In this document: positions 9,176 to 17,773 of the stretch, one piece after another
Layout of the letters: each line of letters begins with the position of its first letter
How positions within the stretch are numbered: the stretch's first letter is position 1
Assembly (NCBI RefSeq): GCF_015624485.1
Contig: NZ_CP061378.1
Coordinates: 3,596,001 to 3,660,000, forward strand
DNA length: 64,000 nt
Reading direction: 5' to 3'
Source: Bradyrhizobium genosp. L
Lineage (GTDB): Bacteria > Pseudomonadota > Alphaproteobacteria > Rhizobiales > Xanthobacteraceae
Position numbers and translations under genes: made by a program
Notes under the pieces: model-generated
Told to the model about the DNA's origin: nothing
The model's input: the letters and a program-made list of their open reading frames with translations, nothing else
Database searches by the model: none

Positions 9176-9637
9176 TTAAGCGGTTGCTTTGGCGCCGATT
9201 TTGGCGGCGAGCCCTGTGATCGCGAGCCGGTAGCCGTCGATGCCGAAGCCGCAAAGCGAGGCGAAGGCGGCTTTAGCAGTGAACGAGTGGTGCCGGAAGC
9301 TCTCGCGGGCGTGGATGTTGCTGACGTGAACCTCGACGGCCGGGATTTTCACCGCGACCAGCGCGTCATGGAGTGCGATCGAGGTATGGGAATAGCCGCC
9401 GGCGTTGATGATGATCCCGACCACCTTCTTGGTGTGGGCCTCATGGATGAAGTCGATCAGCTCGCCTTCGCGGTTGGACTGGCGGCAATCGGCGATCAGG
9501 CCGAACTGCTTGGCGGTGTCCGCGCACAGCTTCTCGACATCGGCGAGCGTGGCGTGGCCGTAGGTCTCGGGTTCGCGCGTCCCCAGCAGATTGAGGTTCG
9601 GCCCGTTCAGCACGTAGATCGTTCCGGCAGCAGCCAT
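9176..9637 (-). CDS. aroQ: 3-dehydroquinate dehydratase, type II
   Basis: Third step of the shikimate pathway: dehydration of 3-dehydroquinate to 3-dehydroshikimate. The 153-aa length is standard. Family motifs: [15 protein letters not shown] at the N terminus, ESYG-like PETYGH (active-site Tyr), [13 protein letters not shown], the [17 protein letters not shown] active-site segment, and [17 protein letters not shown]. First gene of the aroQ-accB-accC operon; the arrangement aroQ next to accBC is common in bacteria. Its promoter should be in 9638-9830. Confidence 0.97.
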   Translation of the reverse strand: MAAAGTIYVLNGPNLNLLGTREPETYGHATLADVEKLCADTAKQFGLIADCRQSNREGELIDFIHEAHTKKVVGIIINAGGYSHTSIALHDALVAVKIPAVEVHVSNIHARESFRHHSFTAKAAFASLCGFGIDGYRLAITGLAAKIGAKATA

Positions 9638-9837
9638 TTCCCGAGGTTCCGGCGATAAATGAAGTGGGCCGGGTTATAGGTAACAACCGGCCGCAGGGGA
9701 AGCCTTTAGGTGGAATCTGAGCGTCTTCAACAGCTTCGTGTTTACCGGCAGGTAGCTGGCGTAACCTGCGGAAAACGCTGATTAACCAAATTCGGTGGAA
9801 GGCGCGTGCGGTGCCGGTGCCGTGGCGGCGCGATGGC

Positions 9838-9867
9838 AAAACCCCGCCCTCGGGAAGGGGCGGGGTT
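9838..9867 (-). terminator. Rho-independent terminator of the DUF1236 gene
   Basis: Stem AACCCCGCCC (9840-9849) pairs with GGGCGGGGTT (9858-9867) around an 8-nt loop. Read on the minus strand the stem is followed by TTTT. It lies about 45 bp after the stop of the DUF1236 gene and before the aroQ promoter. Confidence 0.75.
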
Positions 9868-9914
9868 CGCAATGGATCGAGGGGGCCTAAGCCACCCTCG
9901 CATCGAGGCCGAAA

Positions 9915-10733
9915 CTAGCCCTCGATGATGTAGACGATCTCATGCGTCTCCGGCTGCACGATGATGTAGCGGCCCTTGACCAGGATGAAATCGTAGCCGC
10001 GCCATTCCGGATAGATCGTGACCACGCGCTCGGGGACCGGATAGAAATGCACGTCGGCCGGGACCCGCGTGCCAACCGACACGTTGAAGTTCACGTTGGT
10101 GACTTCGGTGACCTTCTCCGACTTGATGGCGGTCGTGATCTGGCTGCGCTTCTCCGCCGGCGGAGCCGCGGTCGCCGAGGTGGCTGCGTTGCCGGTCGTG
10201 GTTTGCGAGCGGCTGCTGTCGTTGGTCTGCGCACGGTTGGCGTCGGCCGGGCTCTTGGTCTGGGCATTCTGGTTGGTGGCGCCGCTCTTGTCGCGGCTCT
10301 CGGCGTTCATGTTGCCGCTTTTGTCGCGCCCCTCGGCCTTCATGTCCTTGGAGTTCTCGCGCTGGCCCTCGGCCTTCATATCCTTGGAGCCCTCTTTCGA
10401 GCCCTTGGCCGCATCATTCTCCGAGCTCATGCCCTTCGAGCGTTGGGTGTTGTCCTGTGCGCCCTTGGTGGCAGGACCGGCCTTGTCGGATTCTGACGAC
10501 TTCATCCCCGAGGATTCGCCCTGGGTGGAGTGCTCAGTACCCTTCATGCTGCCGGTGTCGTGCTGCTGCATGGTGCCGGACGACGCGCCACCCGGTGCAC
10601 TGTGCTGCGTCGCTGCGCCGCCACCGGCTCCCGGCTGCTCCTTGCTCGCACCGCCTGCGCCCTGTGCATTCGCAAAGCCGGTGCCGGCGATCAGGGCCGC
10701 TGCTGCGACCGAAATCAGAAAGCGTTTCGACAT
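9915..10733 (-). CDS. DUF1236 domain secreted protein
   Basis: 272-aa exported protein. Signal peptide SKRFLISVAAAALIAGTGFANAQ; then a long low-complexity region (about 25-190) rich in Ser, Lys, Asp, Gln and Ala with imperfect repeats of the type KDMKAEGRDKSG; then a C-terminal DUF1236 module containing VNFNVSVGTRVP, YPVPERVVTIYPEWRGY and YIIVQPETHEIVYII. Start at 10733 is fixed by AGGAGG a few bases upstream. DUF1236 proteins are frequent in Bradyrhizobiaceae; function unknown. A strong terminator follows. Confidence 0.88.
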   Translation of the reverse strand: MSKRFLISVAAAALIAGTGFANAQGAGGASKEQPGAGGGAATQHSAPGGASSGTMQQHDTGSMKGTEHSTQGESSGMKSSESDKAGPATKGAQDNTQRSKGMSSENDAAKGSKEGSKDMKAEGQRENSKDMKAEGRDKSGNMNAESRDKSGATNQNAQTKSPADANRAQTNDSSRSQTTTGNAATSATAAPPAEKRSQITTAIKSEKVTEVTNVNFNVSVGTRVPADVHFYPVPERVVTIYPEWRGYDFILVKGRYIIVQPETHEIVYIIEG

Positions 10734-10855
10734 CAGATATTCCTCCTCACATGTCTGCATTGCCCGCGCCGACAACGGAAGAGGATGGGCGATGTTCCTA
10801 GCGATTTATGGTTCCGCGCGGCTTCTTTCGTGAATGCGCCATGAACGCGCAAAGC

Positions 10856-11800
10856 TCAGCCGCAGGCCCAGTCGAACTCCATGTTGGCGAGATCGAGCTG
10901 GCCGTTGCCGCCGCCGAAATTGAAGCCGCCGAAATGCTCTTCGATCTCGAGATAGGTCGCGCTGTATTTCGGCGTCCATTGGTTGGGAAACATCGTGCCG
11001 CCGAGGTGATTGCGGCCCTCCAGCCGCGAAAGCCCGAGCGCCTTGCCGTTCTCGGAATAGGGCGCGACGTAACCGCCGAGCTCGGCCTTGTGCAGCAGAT
11101 GATCGCGCGGCGGCTTGCCGACATTGGGATCGTCGTCGCGTGGCGCGAGACCGATGCCGTAGCCGTGGTGGCCGATTTCGGGGACGTGACCGAACAGGCG
11201 ATACCAGTATGTCTTCTGCAGTTCGTCGACGTTGTTGGTGCGGCCGACCTGCGCCTCGAAGGCCGTGCGCGCCGCGCCCTTGTCGAGCCAGCGTGGCGCC
11301 GCATTGGCCCGCAGCAGCGGATTGCCGGCAAGGTCCGGCGGCGCGCAGAGCGGGCCCGCGAACTCGCGCTCGGTGAGCCAGATCGCCGCGAAATTGTGGT
11401 CGATGATGTCCTTCATCCGGCATTCCATCGGATGACGGTTCTGCCGATAGCTCCAGTACGGCAGCAGATCGGGATCGCTCGGGCGTTCGACGGTTTCCGC
11501 GGCCAGGTATTGTGCGATCGCGCCGACTTCGATCGGCTCGTCATATTGCTGGTCGGCGAACATCGCGAGCGCGATATGGGCTTCGCCGCGGGCGCGGTAT
11601 TGCTCGGGCAGATGCAGGGTGAAGCAGTGCTGCATCGGGTAGCCGTCATGCGGGCTCAGCGGCCACTGCTCGGGGCGAATGCCCGGCGGCAGGCCATAGC
11701 ACCAGCCATGGTCATGTTCACTGCCACGCTCGGGCGGCGTCTGCTTCAGCGTGAGGTCGTAGGCGAGGGTTGGGGCAAGGGTTGGCGGTGCCAAGGTCAT
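10856..11800 (-). CDS. Conserved-looking hypothetical protein, no recognised domain
   Basis: 314-aa soluble protein without signal peptide or membrane segment. It is rich in His, Trp, Tyr and Pro, with segments such as EHDHGWCYGLPPGI, RQNRHPMECRM, GHHGYGIGLAPRDDD and a Gly/Asn-rich end (FGGFNFGGGNGQLDLANMEFDW). The end weakly recalls the tails of DUF1963/YwqG-like proteins, but I would not assign it. No close operon partner: it is flanked by the DUF1236 gene downstream and a DsbA-like gene upstream, both on the same strand with gaps of over 120 bp. Confidence 0.75.
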   Translation of the reverse strand: MTLAPPTLAPTLAYDLTLKQTPPERGSEHDHGWCYGLPPGIRPEQWPLSPHDGYPMQHCFTLHLPEQYRARGEAHIALAMFADQQYDEPIEVGAIAQYLAAETVERPSDPDLLPYWSYRQNRHPMECRMKDIIDHNFAAIWLTEREFAGPLCAPPDLAGNPLLRANAAPRWLDKGAARTAFEAQVGRTNNVDELQKTYWYRLFGHVPEIGHHGYGIGLAPRDDDPNVGKPPRDHLLHKAELGGYVAPYSENGKALGLSRLEGRNHLGGTMFPNQWTPKYSATYLEIEEHFGGFNFGGGNGQLDLANMEFDWACG

Positions 11801-11874
11801 GGCGCAAAGCTTTTCGTGATTGGCGATGGACCTTAGTTGCGGCCTGCGCCGAATTGGTTCGGAGACCGCGCCAA

Positions 11875-11903
11875 CAAAAAATCCGGCTGCGCTGCAGCCG
11901 GAT
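11875..11903 (-). terminator. Rho-independent terminator of the DsbA-like gene
   Basis: ATCCGGCTGC (11881-11890) pairs with GCAGCCGGAT (11894-11903) over a 3-nt loop. On the minus strand the stem runs into TTTTTT (11875-11880). It is about 50 bp past the stop of the thiol-disulfide oxidoreductase gene. Confidence 0.85.
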
Positions 11904-11951
11904 TTCGCCAGATGAAATGAATGCTGTCGTGTCGATCGGCAGGTTGCCTGA

Positions 11952-12719
11952 TCAGCAGGTTGCCTTGCCGCAGCGGGCGACGCCGATCTTCTCCTTGAGA
12001 TTGTCGAGGCCGACCGCGCCGATCACGACCTGCTTGCCGATCACGTAGCTCGGCGTGCCGTTCATGCCCATGGCTTCGGCAAGCTTGAAATTCTCCTCGA
12101 TGGTCGCCTTCACCTCGGGGCTCGCCATGTCCTTCTCGAGCTTGTTCATGTCGAGGCCGACATCCTTGGCGACGGCGAGCGCGCGCGCCTTGTCGGCGGC
12201 ACCGCGGCCGCCGAGCAGCTTCTGGTGAAACTCGAGATACTTCTTGCCGGTCGGATCCTGCATGCGCACGGCAACCGCGACCTGCGCGGCCTCGACCGAG
12301 CCCTGGCTCAGCACCGGAAATTCCTTCAGCACCACCTTCAGCTTCGGATCCGACTTCATCAGGTCGAGCATGTCGCTCATCGCGCGCTTGCAGTAGCCGC
12401 AATTGTAGTCGAAGAACTCGACGAAGGTGACGTCGCCGTCCTTGTTGCCAAGCATGACGCCGCGCGGCGAGTTGAAGATGGTGTCCGAGTTCTTGGCGAC
12501 GCTCTGCTCATGCTTCTCGGCCTCGGCGGCCGCCTGCCGCTTGCTGAGTTCGTTCATGGCTTCCTCGAGCACCTCGGGATGCGCGATCAGGTAGTTGCGC
12601 ACGATGGTCTCGATGTCGCCGCGCTGGGCGTCGTTGAAGCTTTGGGCGGATGCCGCCAGCGGCGCGGCGCAAACGCCGAGCGCGAGCAGGGCAGGGGCAA
12701 GAAAGCGGAGCGTTCGCAT
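11952..12719 (-). CDS. Periplasmic thiol-disulfide oxidoreductase, DsbA/ScsC-like
   Basis: 255-aa exported protein. Signal peptide to about SAQ (26); an N-terminal helical segment QRGDIETIVRNYLIAHPEVL of the kind that drives oligomerisation in ScsC-type proteins; a thioredoxin fold with active site CGYC at 107-110 (FFDYNCGYCKRAM) and cis-Pro loop NGTPSYVIG. Two further Cys near the C terminus (ARCGKATC) are unusual and might form a structural disulfide. Likely a disulfide isomerase or oxidase for exported proteins; no DsbB or DsbD partner is nearby. Confidence 0.93.
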   Translation of the reverse strand: MRTLRFLAPALLALGVCAAPLAASAQSFNDAQRGDIETIVRNYLIAHPEVLEEAMNELSKRQAAAEAEKHEQSVAKNSDTIFNSPRGVMLGNKDGDVTFVEFFDYNCGYCKRAMSDMLDLMKSDPKLKVVLKEFPVLSQGSVEAAQVAVAVRMQDPTGKKYLEFHQKLLGGRGAADKARALAVAKDVGLDMNKLEKDMASPEVKATIEENFKLAEAMGMNGTPSYVIGKQVVIGAVGLDNLKEKIGVARCGKATC

Positions 12720-12806
12720 CTGGGTAATCCTTGTTCGGCGGAATTCGAAATACGGCGGAGCCGTGAGCCGGTTTCGGTGATCGTTGTATGGAACTAAGCT
12801 TTATTT

Positions 12807-14213
12807 CTAGTTGTTTTTCTGACCCGGCATCGGCTTGGCGCTCACAATATCGTCAGCTTTGACCCAGCCGGGCGTGCCGACGGCAAAGCGGGTCTTGGCG
12901 CGCGACGCAAGGTCGCGGGCGGTCTTGTTGTCGCCACGCAGAAAGGCAGCCTGCGCCGAGTTCAGATCGGCCTGCGCGTAGTCGCCCTTGCGGCCATAGG
13001 CCATGGCGAGCTGGGTGAAGCCGAGCGGCGCCTCGGGCTCGCGTGCCACCGCGGCCCGCAGGATGTTGATGGCCTCGTCGGTATAGGCGTTGTTCTCGGT
13101 CGCGACCAGCGCTTGGCCGAGCAGCATCTCGATCAGCGGCGCGCTGCCGGAAAGCTGCACCGCCTTGCGCAACGGCGCGATCGCTTCCGTTGGCCGGCCA
13201 CCCTCGAGCAGGGCCTGTCCGCGCAATTCATAGAAATAGGGGTTGTTGGGCTGCACCTGGATCAGTCCGTCGATCTGTGCGACCGCCGAACGCAGATCGC
13301 CGTGCAGATAGGTGGTGATCGCCCGCGCATAGCGCGCCGGCAGGCTGGTGTTGGAGAGCGGATAACGGCGGTAGACCGTGTCCTGCCGCTCCATGAAGCC
13401 CGAGATCTTGGCGCGCATCATGTCGTGACGCATCTGCAGCGCCGGATCGTCCTTCTTGTCCCAATAGGGGCTGGCGCGCGCGAGGCCCTCCAGCGCTGCG
13501 ACGCGATCGATCGCCATCGGATGCGACTGCAAATAGGGGTCGGCACCGTGTGAGGCGAACAGGCTCTCGTCGCTGAAGCGCTTGAAAGTATCGTACATGC
13601 CCTTGGGAGACTGGCCGGTGGCGGTCAGGAACTTGACGCCGGCGCGATCGGCGTTTTCTTCCTGCGAGCGCTGATAGGACAGCAGCGAGCGCATAATCAC
13701 CGTCTGCGGCGCCGAGATCGCGGCTGCTCCTGCGTTGGCGAGGCCGTTGCCGGAACCGCCGCGCGCGCCGGCGGCGATCGCGCCGGCGCCGAGCAGCATG
13801 GCGATGATCATCTGGGTCTGTGCCTGCGCCAGCTGCTCGCGCATCTTGGCGAGATGGCCGCCGGCCAGATGCCCGGTCTCGTGTGCCAGCACGCCGATGA
13901 TCTGGTTCGGCGTTTCCGATTGCAGCAGGGCGCCATAGTTGACGAAGATGCGACGGCCATCGGCGACGAAGGCGTTGAAGGCGCTGTCGTTGATGATCAC
14001 GATCTGGATGTTCTGCTTCTCCAGTCCGGCGGCGCGCAGGATCGGCCTGGTGTATTCGCGCAGCAGCTGCTCGGATTCGGTATCGCGCAGCACCGGCGGC
14101 CCTTTGGCCTCCTGCGCCTGTGCGGTGGCCAACGGCCCTGCCGCGAGCGTTGCCACCGCGAGCAGGGCGGTCAGCTTGAAAATCCCGGTGCGAAGCGCGT
14201 TGCGGAACGGCAT
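12807..14213 (-). CDS. M48 family periplasmic metalloprotease with TPR repeats, BepA-like
   Basis: 468-aa protein. Signal peptide ends near ATAQAQ; zinc protease motif HETGH in GVLAHETGHLAGGH, with the third ligand region ENADRAG; then tetratricopeptide-like repeats from about residue 260 on (GDLRSAVAQIDGLIQVQPNNPYFYELRGQ, EAPLGFTQLAMAYGRKGDY). This layout matches BepA/YfgC, which assists and polices outer-membrane protein assembly. ATG at 14213 chosen because it begins a good signal peptide; the frame stays open further upstream without support. Confidence 0.92.
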   Translation of the reverse strand: MPFRNALRTGIFKLTALLAVATLAAGPLATAQAQEAKGPPVLRDTESEQLLREYTRPILRAAGLEKQNIQIVIINDSAFNAFVADGRRIFVNYGALLQSETPNQIIGVLAHETGHLAGGHLAKMREQLAQAQTQMIIAMLLGAGAIAAGARGGSGNGLANAGAAAISAPQTVIMRSLLSYQRSQEENADRAGVKFLTATGQSPKGMYDTFKRFSDESLFASHGADPYLQSHPMAIDRVAALEGLARASPYWDKKDDPALQMRHDMMRAKISGFMERQDTVYRRYPLSNTSLPARYARAITTYLHGDLRSAVAQIDGLIQVQPNNPYFYELRGQALLEGGRPTEAIAPLRKAVQLSGSAPLIEMLLGQALVATENNAYTDEAINILRAAVAREPEAPLGFTQLAMAYGRKGDYAQADLNSAQAAFLRGDNKTARDLASRAKTRFAVGTPGWVKADDIVSAKPMPGQKNN

Positions 14214-14442
14214 GAGGCGATCTATCGGCGATGGTGGGCGGCACCGCTCGCAGCCCTGATACAGCCAGGACCGTGGCACAGCCTGTTGTTTTTGCAGTTG
14301 TTCTTCACGCGAACCGGGGTATGCACTGGACCTGAAAGCGTTATAAGGAGCCACCGAATGCGGCCAGTCTGGGGCGCCAGCCTTGACTGGTCGCGCAACA
14401 GGAACCTGAACTCGGCACGCCGCCGTGCCATAGCAGATATCC

Positions 14443-15630
14443 ATGCGTGAAGCGACACTGACGGACCGTGCAACCAGCCTGCTCGCTGCCTCCGGGCGGA
14501 GCGATGTTCCACCATTCATGGTGATGGACGTGATGGCGGCCGCGGCACGAATCGAGGCCGCCGGCGGCCATGTCATCCATATGGAAGTCGGCCAGCCCGC
14601 CGCGGGCGCGCCGAAGCCGGCAATCGCGGCGGCACAGCTAGCGCTCAGGGACGGCCGGATCGACTACACCTCCGCGCTCGGCATTCCCTCGCTGCGCGCG
14701 CGCATCGCCCGGCATTATCGCGACGCCCATAGCTGCGAGGTCGATCCCGACCGGATCGTCGTCACCACCGGTTCCTCCGGCGGCTTTATCCTGGCGTTCC
14801 TTGCGATGTTCGAACCGGGCGACCGGGTCGCGGTCACCGTTCCCGGCTATCCGCCGTACCGGCACATCCTGACCGCGCTCGGCTGCGAGCCGGTGCTGAT
14901 CGAAACCACCGGCGACACCCGCCATGCCCTGACCGGCGAAGCGCTGCTCGCGGCGCATCGCAAAGCGCCGCTGAAGGGCGTGCTGGTCGGCAGCCCGGCC
15001 AACCCGACCGGCACCATGATGTCGCGCGAGGCGCTGGCGAACCTGATGGCGGCGGCCGATAGCGCCGGCATCCGCTTCATCTCCGACGAGATCTATCACG
15101 GGCTCGACTACGCGTTTCCCGCAGTGACCGCGGCCGAATTGTCGCCACGTGCGCTCGTGATCAACTCGTTCTCGAAATACTTCTGCATGACCGGCTGGCG
15201 CGTCGGCTGGATGGTGGTGCCCGACGTCCTGGTGCGGCCGATCGAGCGACTGCAGCAGAACCTCTCGATCTCGGTGCCGACGCTGTCGCAGATCGCGGCG
15301 GAAGCGGCCTTCGAGGGCCGTGACGAGATGGAAGCGATCAAGCGCGGTTATCAGGAGAACCGCCGCATCCTGATCGAGGGCCTGCCGAAGGCCGGCCTGA
15401 CCAAATTCCTTCCTGCCGACGGCGCCTTCTATCTCTATGCCGACGTCTCCGACTTCACCCCCGACAGCTTTGCTTTCGCCAGCGAGATGCTGGAGAAGGC
15501 GCATGTCGCGGCAACCCCGGGCGTCGACTTCGATCCGATCCACGGCCGCGCCTTCATCCGCTTCTCCTATGCGCGCTCGGCGGCCGAGATGCAGGAAGCG
15601 GTTGCGCGGATCGCGCATTGGCTTAAATAG
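14443..15630 (+). CDS. PLP-dependent aminotransferase, class I/II fold
   Basis: 395-aa fold-type I aminotransferase. Substrate loop GQPAAGAPKPA near residue 50, SPANPTGTMM (184-193), the ISDEIYHGL Asp/Tyr pair that contacts the cofactor, PLP Lys245 in NSFSKYFCMTGWRVGW, and the C-terminal Arg in FIRFSYARS. It belongs to the aspartate aminotransferase superfamily; the exact amino acid is not deducible. Divergent from the M48 protease. The 229-bp gap between them shows no feature I can name and only a weak RBS. Confidence 0.93.
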   Translation: MREATLTDRATSLLAASGRSDVPPFMVMDVMAAAARIEAAGGHVIHMEVGQPAAGAPKPAIAAAQLALRDGRIDYTSALGIPSLRARIARHYRDAHSCEVDPDRIVVTTGSSGGFILAFLAMFEPGDRVAVTVPGYPPYRHILTALGCEPVLIETTGDTRHALTGEALLAAHRKAPLKGVLVGSPANPTGTMMSREALANLMAAADSAGIRFISDEIYHGLDYAFPAVTAAELSPRALVINSFSKYFCMTGWRVGWMVVPDVLVRPIERLQQNLSISVPTLSQIAAEAAFEGRDEMEAIKRGYQENRRILIEGLPKAGLTKFLPADGAFYLYADVSDFTPDSFAFASEMLEKAHVAATPGVDFDPIHGRAFIRFSYARSAAEMQEAVARIAHWLK

Positions 15631-15664
15631 CGCGCCATCTTCAAAGAGCCATCCGGAGTTCGCC

Positions 15665-16282
15665 TTGTCAGTCCAATCGGTTTCGCAGCCCGCCGCCGCG
15701 CGGCATTTTCCTCTCGCCTCGGTGCTGTGGCCCGCGCAGGCCGGTGAGCGTTCCGGCATGGTGCGTGCGGTCGTGCTGGTGGCGCTCGGCGCCGCGCTGA
15801 TGACGCTGTCCGCCAAGGTCAATCTGCCGTTGCCCTATGTGCCGATCACGCTGCAGACGCTTGCGGTGCTGATGATCGGCGCGGCCTATGGTTGGCGCCT
15901 TGGTAGCGCGACCATGATCGCCTATCTCGCCGAAGGCGCGCTCGGGATTCCCGTGTTTGCCGGTCCTGTCGGCGGCCTCGCGCCGTTGCTCGGACCCACT
16001 GCCGGCTACCTGTTCGGATTCGTTCCAGCCGCCTTGATCGTCGGCTATCTCGGCGAACGTGGCTGGGATCGCAGCGTGATCCGGTTGTTCGCTGCGATGG
16101 CGATCGGCCATGCGGTGATCTTCGTCGCGGGCTTTGGTTGGCTCGCCTTCGGCGCCGGCCTCGGTATCGAGAAGGCTTGGCTGGTCGGCGTCGTGCCGTT
16201 CATCGCCGCGACGCTGATCAAGAACGCGCTCGGCGCGACGTTGCTGCCGGCCGCACGACGTGTGGCAGGTCGCCGCGGATAA
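15665..16282 (+). CDS. bioY: BioY biotin uptake protein
   Basis: Substrate-binding membrane component (S unit) of biotin ECF transport. 205 aa from a TTG start preceded by CCGGAG at 8-nt spacing; the next in-frame ATG (15758) would remove the first helix region. Family segments: AKVNLPLPYVPITLQTLAVLM, AYLAEGALGIPVFA, GPTAGYLFGF and GHAVIFVAGFGWLA. About six hydrophobic segments. No BioM/BioN energy module is adjacent; solitary BioY is common in alphaproteobacteria. Biotin supply is relevant to AccB encoded 6.5 kb away. Confidence 0.92.
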   Translation: MSVQSVSQPAAARHFPLASVLWPAQAGERSGMVRAVVLVALGAALMTLSAKVNLPLPYVPITLQTLAVLMIGAAYGWRLGSATMIAYLAEGALGIPVFAGPVGGLAPLLGPTAGYLFGFVPAALIVGYLGERGWDRSVIRLFAAMAIGHAVIFVAGFGWLAFGAGLGIEKAWLVGVVPFIAATLIKNALGATLLPAARRVAGRRG

Positions 16283-16376
16283 AATCTGCAAATCCGTCAG
16301 TTCCATTTGACTTGAGCGGCCAAGTTGCCCTTGAAGTTGCTCTTGGCTGCATCTGCTATTTCTGAGGGGGAAACAC

Positions 16377-17711
16377 ATGGCAACGGCAACCGTTGCCACG
16401 GCTGCGCCGGCGAAGGCCGGCGGCAAGCCGTGGTATAAAATTCTCTATGTCCAGGTCCTGATTGCGATCGTGCTCGGTGCGCTGGTCGGCGCGTTCTGGC
16501 CGGCACTTGCCACCAACGACTGGATCAAGGCGCTCGGCGACGGCTTCATCAAGCTGATCAAGATGGTGATCGCGCCGATCATCTTCTGCACCGTCGTCTC
16601 CGGCATCGCGCATATCCAGGATGCCAAGAAGGTCGGCCGCATCGGCGTCAAGGCGCTGGTCTATTTCGAGATCGTCTCGACTTTCGCGCTGGTGATCGGC
16701 CTGATCATCGGCAATCTGGTGAAGCCGGGCGCGGGCTTCGGCAGCGCGGCGGCCAATGCGCAAGCCGTCGCCAATTACGCCAAGCAGGCGGAGGCGCAGA
16801 AGAGCGTCGACTTCGTCCTGCATATCATTCCGGACACCGTCGTCGGCGCCTTCGCGCAGGGCGAGATCCTGCAGGTGCTGCTGTTCTCGGTGCTGTTCGG
16901 CTTTGCCATCATGGGGCTCGGCGAGCGCGGCCATGTGATCCGCAGCTTCATCGACGACGCGGCGCATGCCGTGTTCGGCGTGATCTCGATCGTGATGCGT
17001 GCAGCCCCGATCGGTGCGTTCGGCGCGATGGCCTTCACCATCGGCAAGTTCGGCACCGGCGCAATCCTCAATTTGATGGGGCTGATCGCGACGTTCTATT
17101 TGACCGCGGCGCTGTTCATCGTCGTCGTGCTCGGCATCATCGCGCGGATCGCGGGCTTCTCGATCTTCAAGTTCCTCGCCTATATCAAGGACGAGCTCTT
17201 GATCGTGCTCGGCACCTCGTCCTCCGAGAGCGCGCTGCCGTCCCTGATGGAGAAGCTGGAGCGGCTCGGCTGCTCCAAATCGGTGGTCGGCCTCGTGGTG
17301 CCGACGGGTTACTCGTTCAACCTCGACGGGACCAACATCTACATGACGCTGGCGACGTTGTTCATCGCGCAGGCACTCGGCTACGACCTGTCATTCAGCC
17401 AGCAGCTCACGATCCTGGTCGTGGCGATGCTGACCTCGAAGGGCGCATCCGGCATCACCGGCGCGGGCTTCATCACGCTGGCGGCGACGCTTGCGGTGGT
17501 CGATCCGCGGCTGGTGCCAGGCATGGCGATCGTGCTCGGCATCGACAAGTTCATGAGCGAATGCCGCGCACTGACCAATCTCTGCGGCAACGGCGTCGCC
17601 TGCGTGATCGTCGCCTGGTGGGAGGGCGAGCTCGACCGCGACAAGCTCAATGCCAATCTCGCCCGGCGGATCGATCCGACCGACATGGAGACGGCGGTGA
17701 CGACCGACTAG
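16377..17711 (+). CDS. dctA: C4-dicarboxylate transporter
   Basis: 444-aa symporter of the DAACS family importing succinate, malate and fumarate, the main carbon feed of rhizobia. Seen: [22 protein letters not shown], the serine-rich reentrant loop [17 protein letters not shown], the NLDGTNIY motif ([21 protein letters not shown]) and [16 protein letters not shown]. Typical length. There is no dctB/dctD neighbour and I could not find a convincing sigma-54 -24/-12 element in the 94-bp upstream gap, so regulation may differ from the classical DctBD case. Confidence 0.95.
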   Translation: MATATVATAAPAKAGGKPWYKILYVQVLIAIVLGALVGAFWPALATNDWIKALGDGFIKLIKMVIAPIIFCTVVSGIAHIQDAKKVGRIGVKALVYFEIVSTFALVIGLIIGNLVKPGAGFGSAAANAQAVANYAKQAEAQKSVDFVLHIIPDTVVGAFAQGEILQVLLFSVLFGFAIMGLGERGHVIRSFIDDAAHAVFGVISIVMRAAPIGAFGAMAFTIGKFGTGAILNLMGLIATFYLTAALFIVVVLGIIARIAGFSIFKFLAYIKDELLIVLGTSSSESALPSLMEKLERLGCSKSVVGLVVPTGYSFNLDGTNIYMTLATLFIAQALGYDLSFSQQLTILVVAMLTSKGASGITGAGFITLAATLAVVDPRLVPGMAIVLGIDKFMSECRALTNLCGNGVACVIVAWWEGELDRDKLNANLARRIDPTDMETAVTTD

Positions 17712-17714
17712 CTA

Positions 17715-17763
17715 GAGCATGATCCGGAAAAGTGCGAAGCGGTTTTCCGAAGAGATCATGCTC
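17715..17763. repeat. Palindromic REP-like element between dctA and the DadA-like gene
   Basis: Outer arms GAGCATGATC (17715-17724) and GATCATGCTC (17754-17763), inner arms CGGAAAA (17725-17731) and TTTTCCG (17743-17749), loop between. I recall this hairpin as a very common Bradyrhizobium intergenic repeat. It fills the convergent gap and may serve as a bidirectional terminator. Confidence 0.75.
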
Positions 17764-17773
17764 AAACAAAAAG

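Noticed and set aside
16283..16376. Possible sigma-54 -24/-12 promoter for dctA
   Set aside because: TTGGCTGCATCTGC is reminiscent, but GG and GC are 8 nt apart rather than 10, and the element would lie almost on the start codon.
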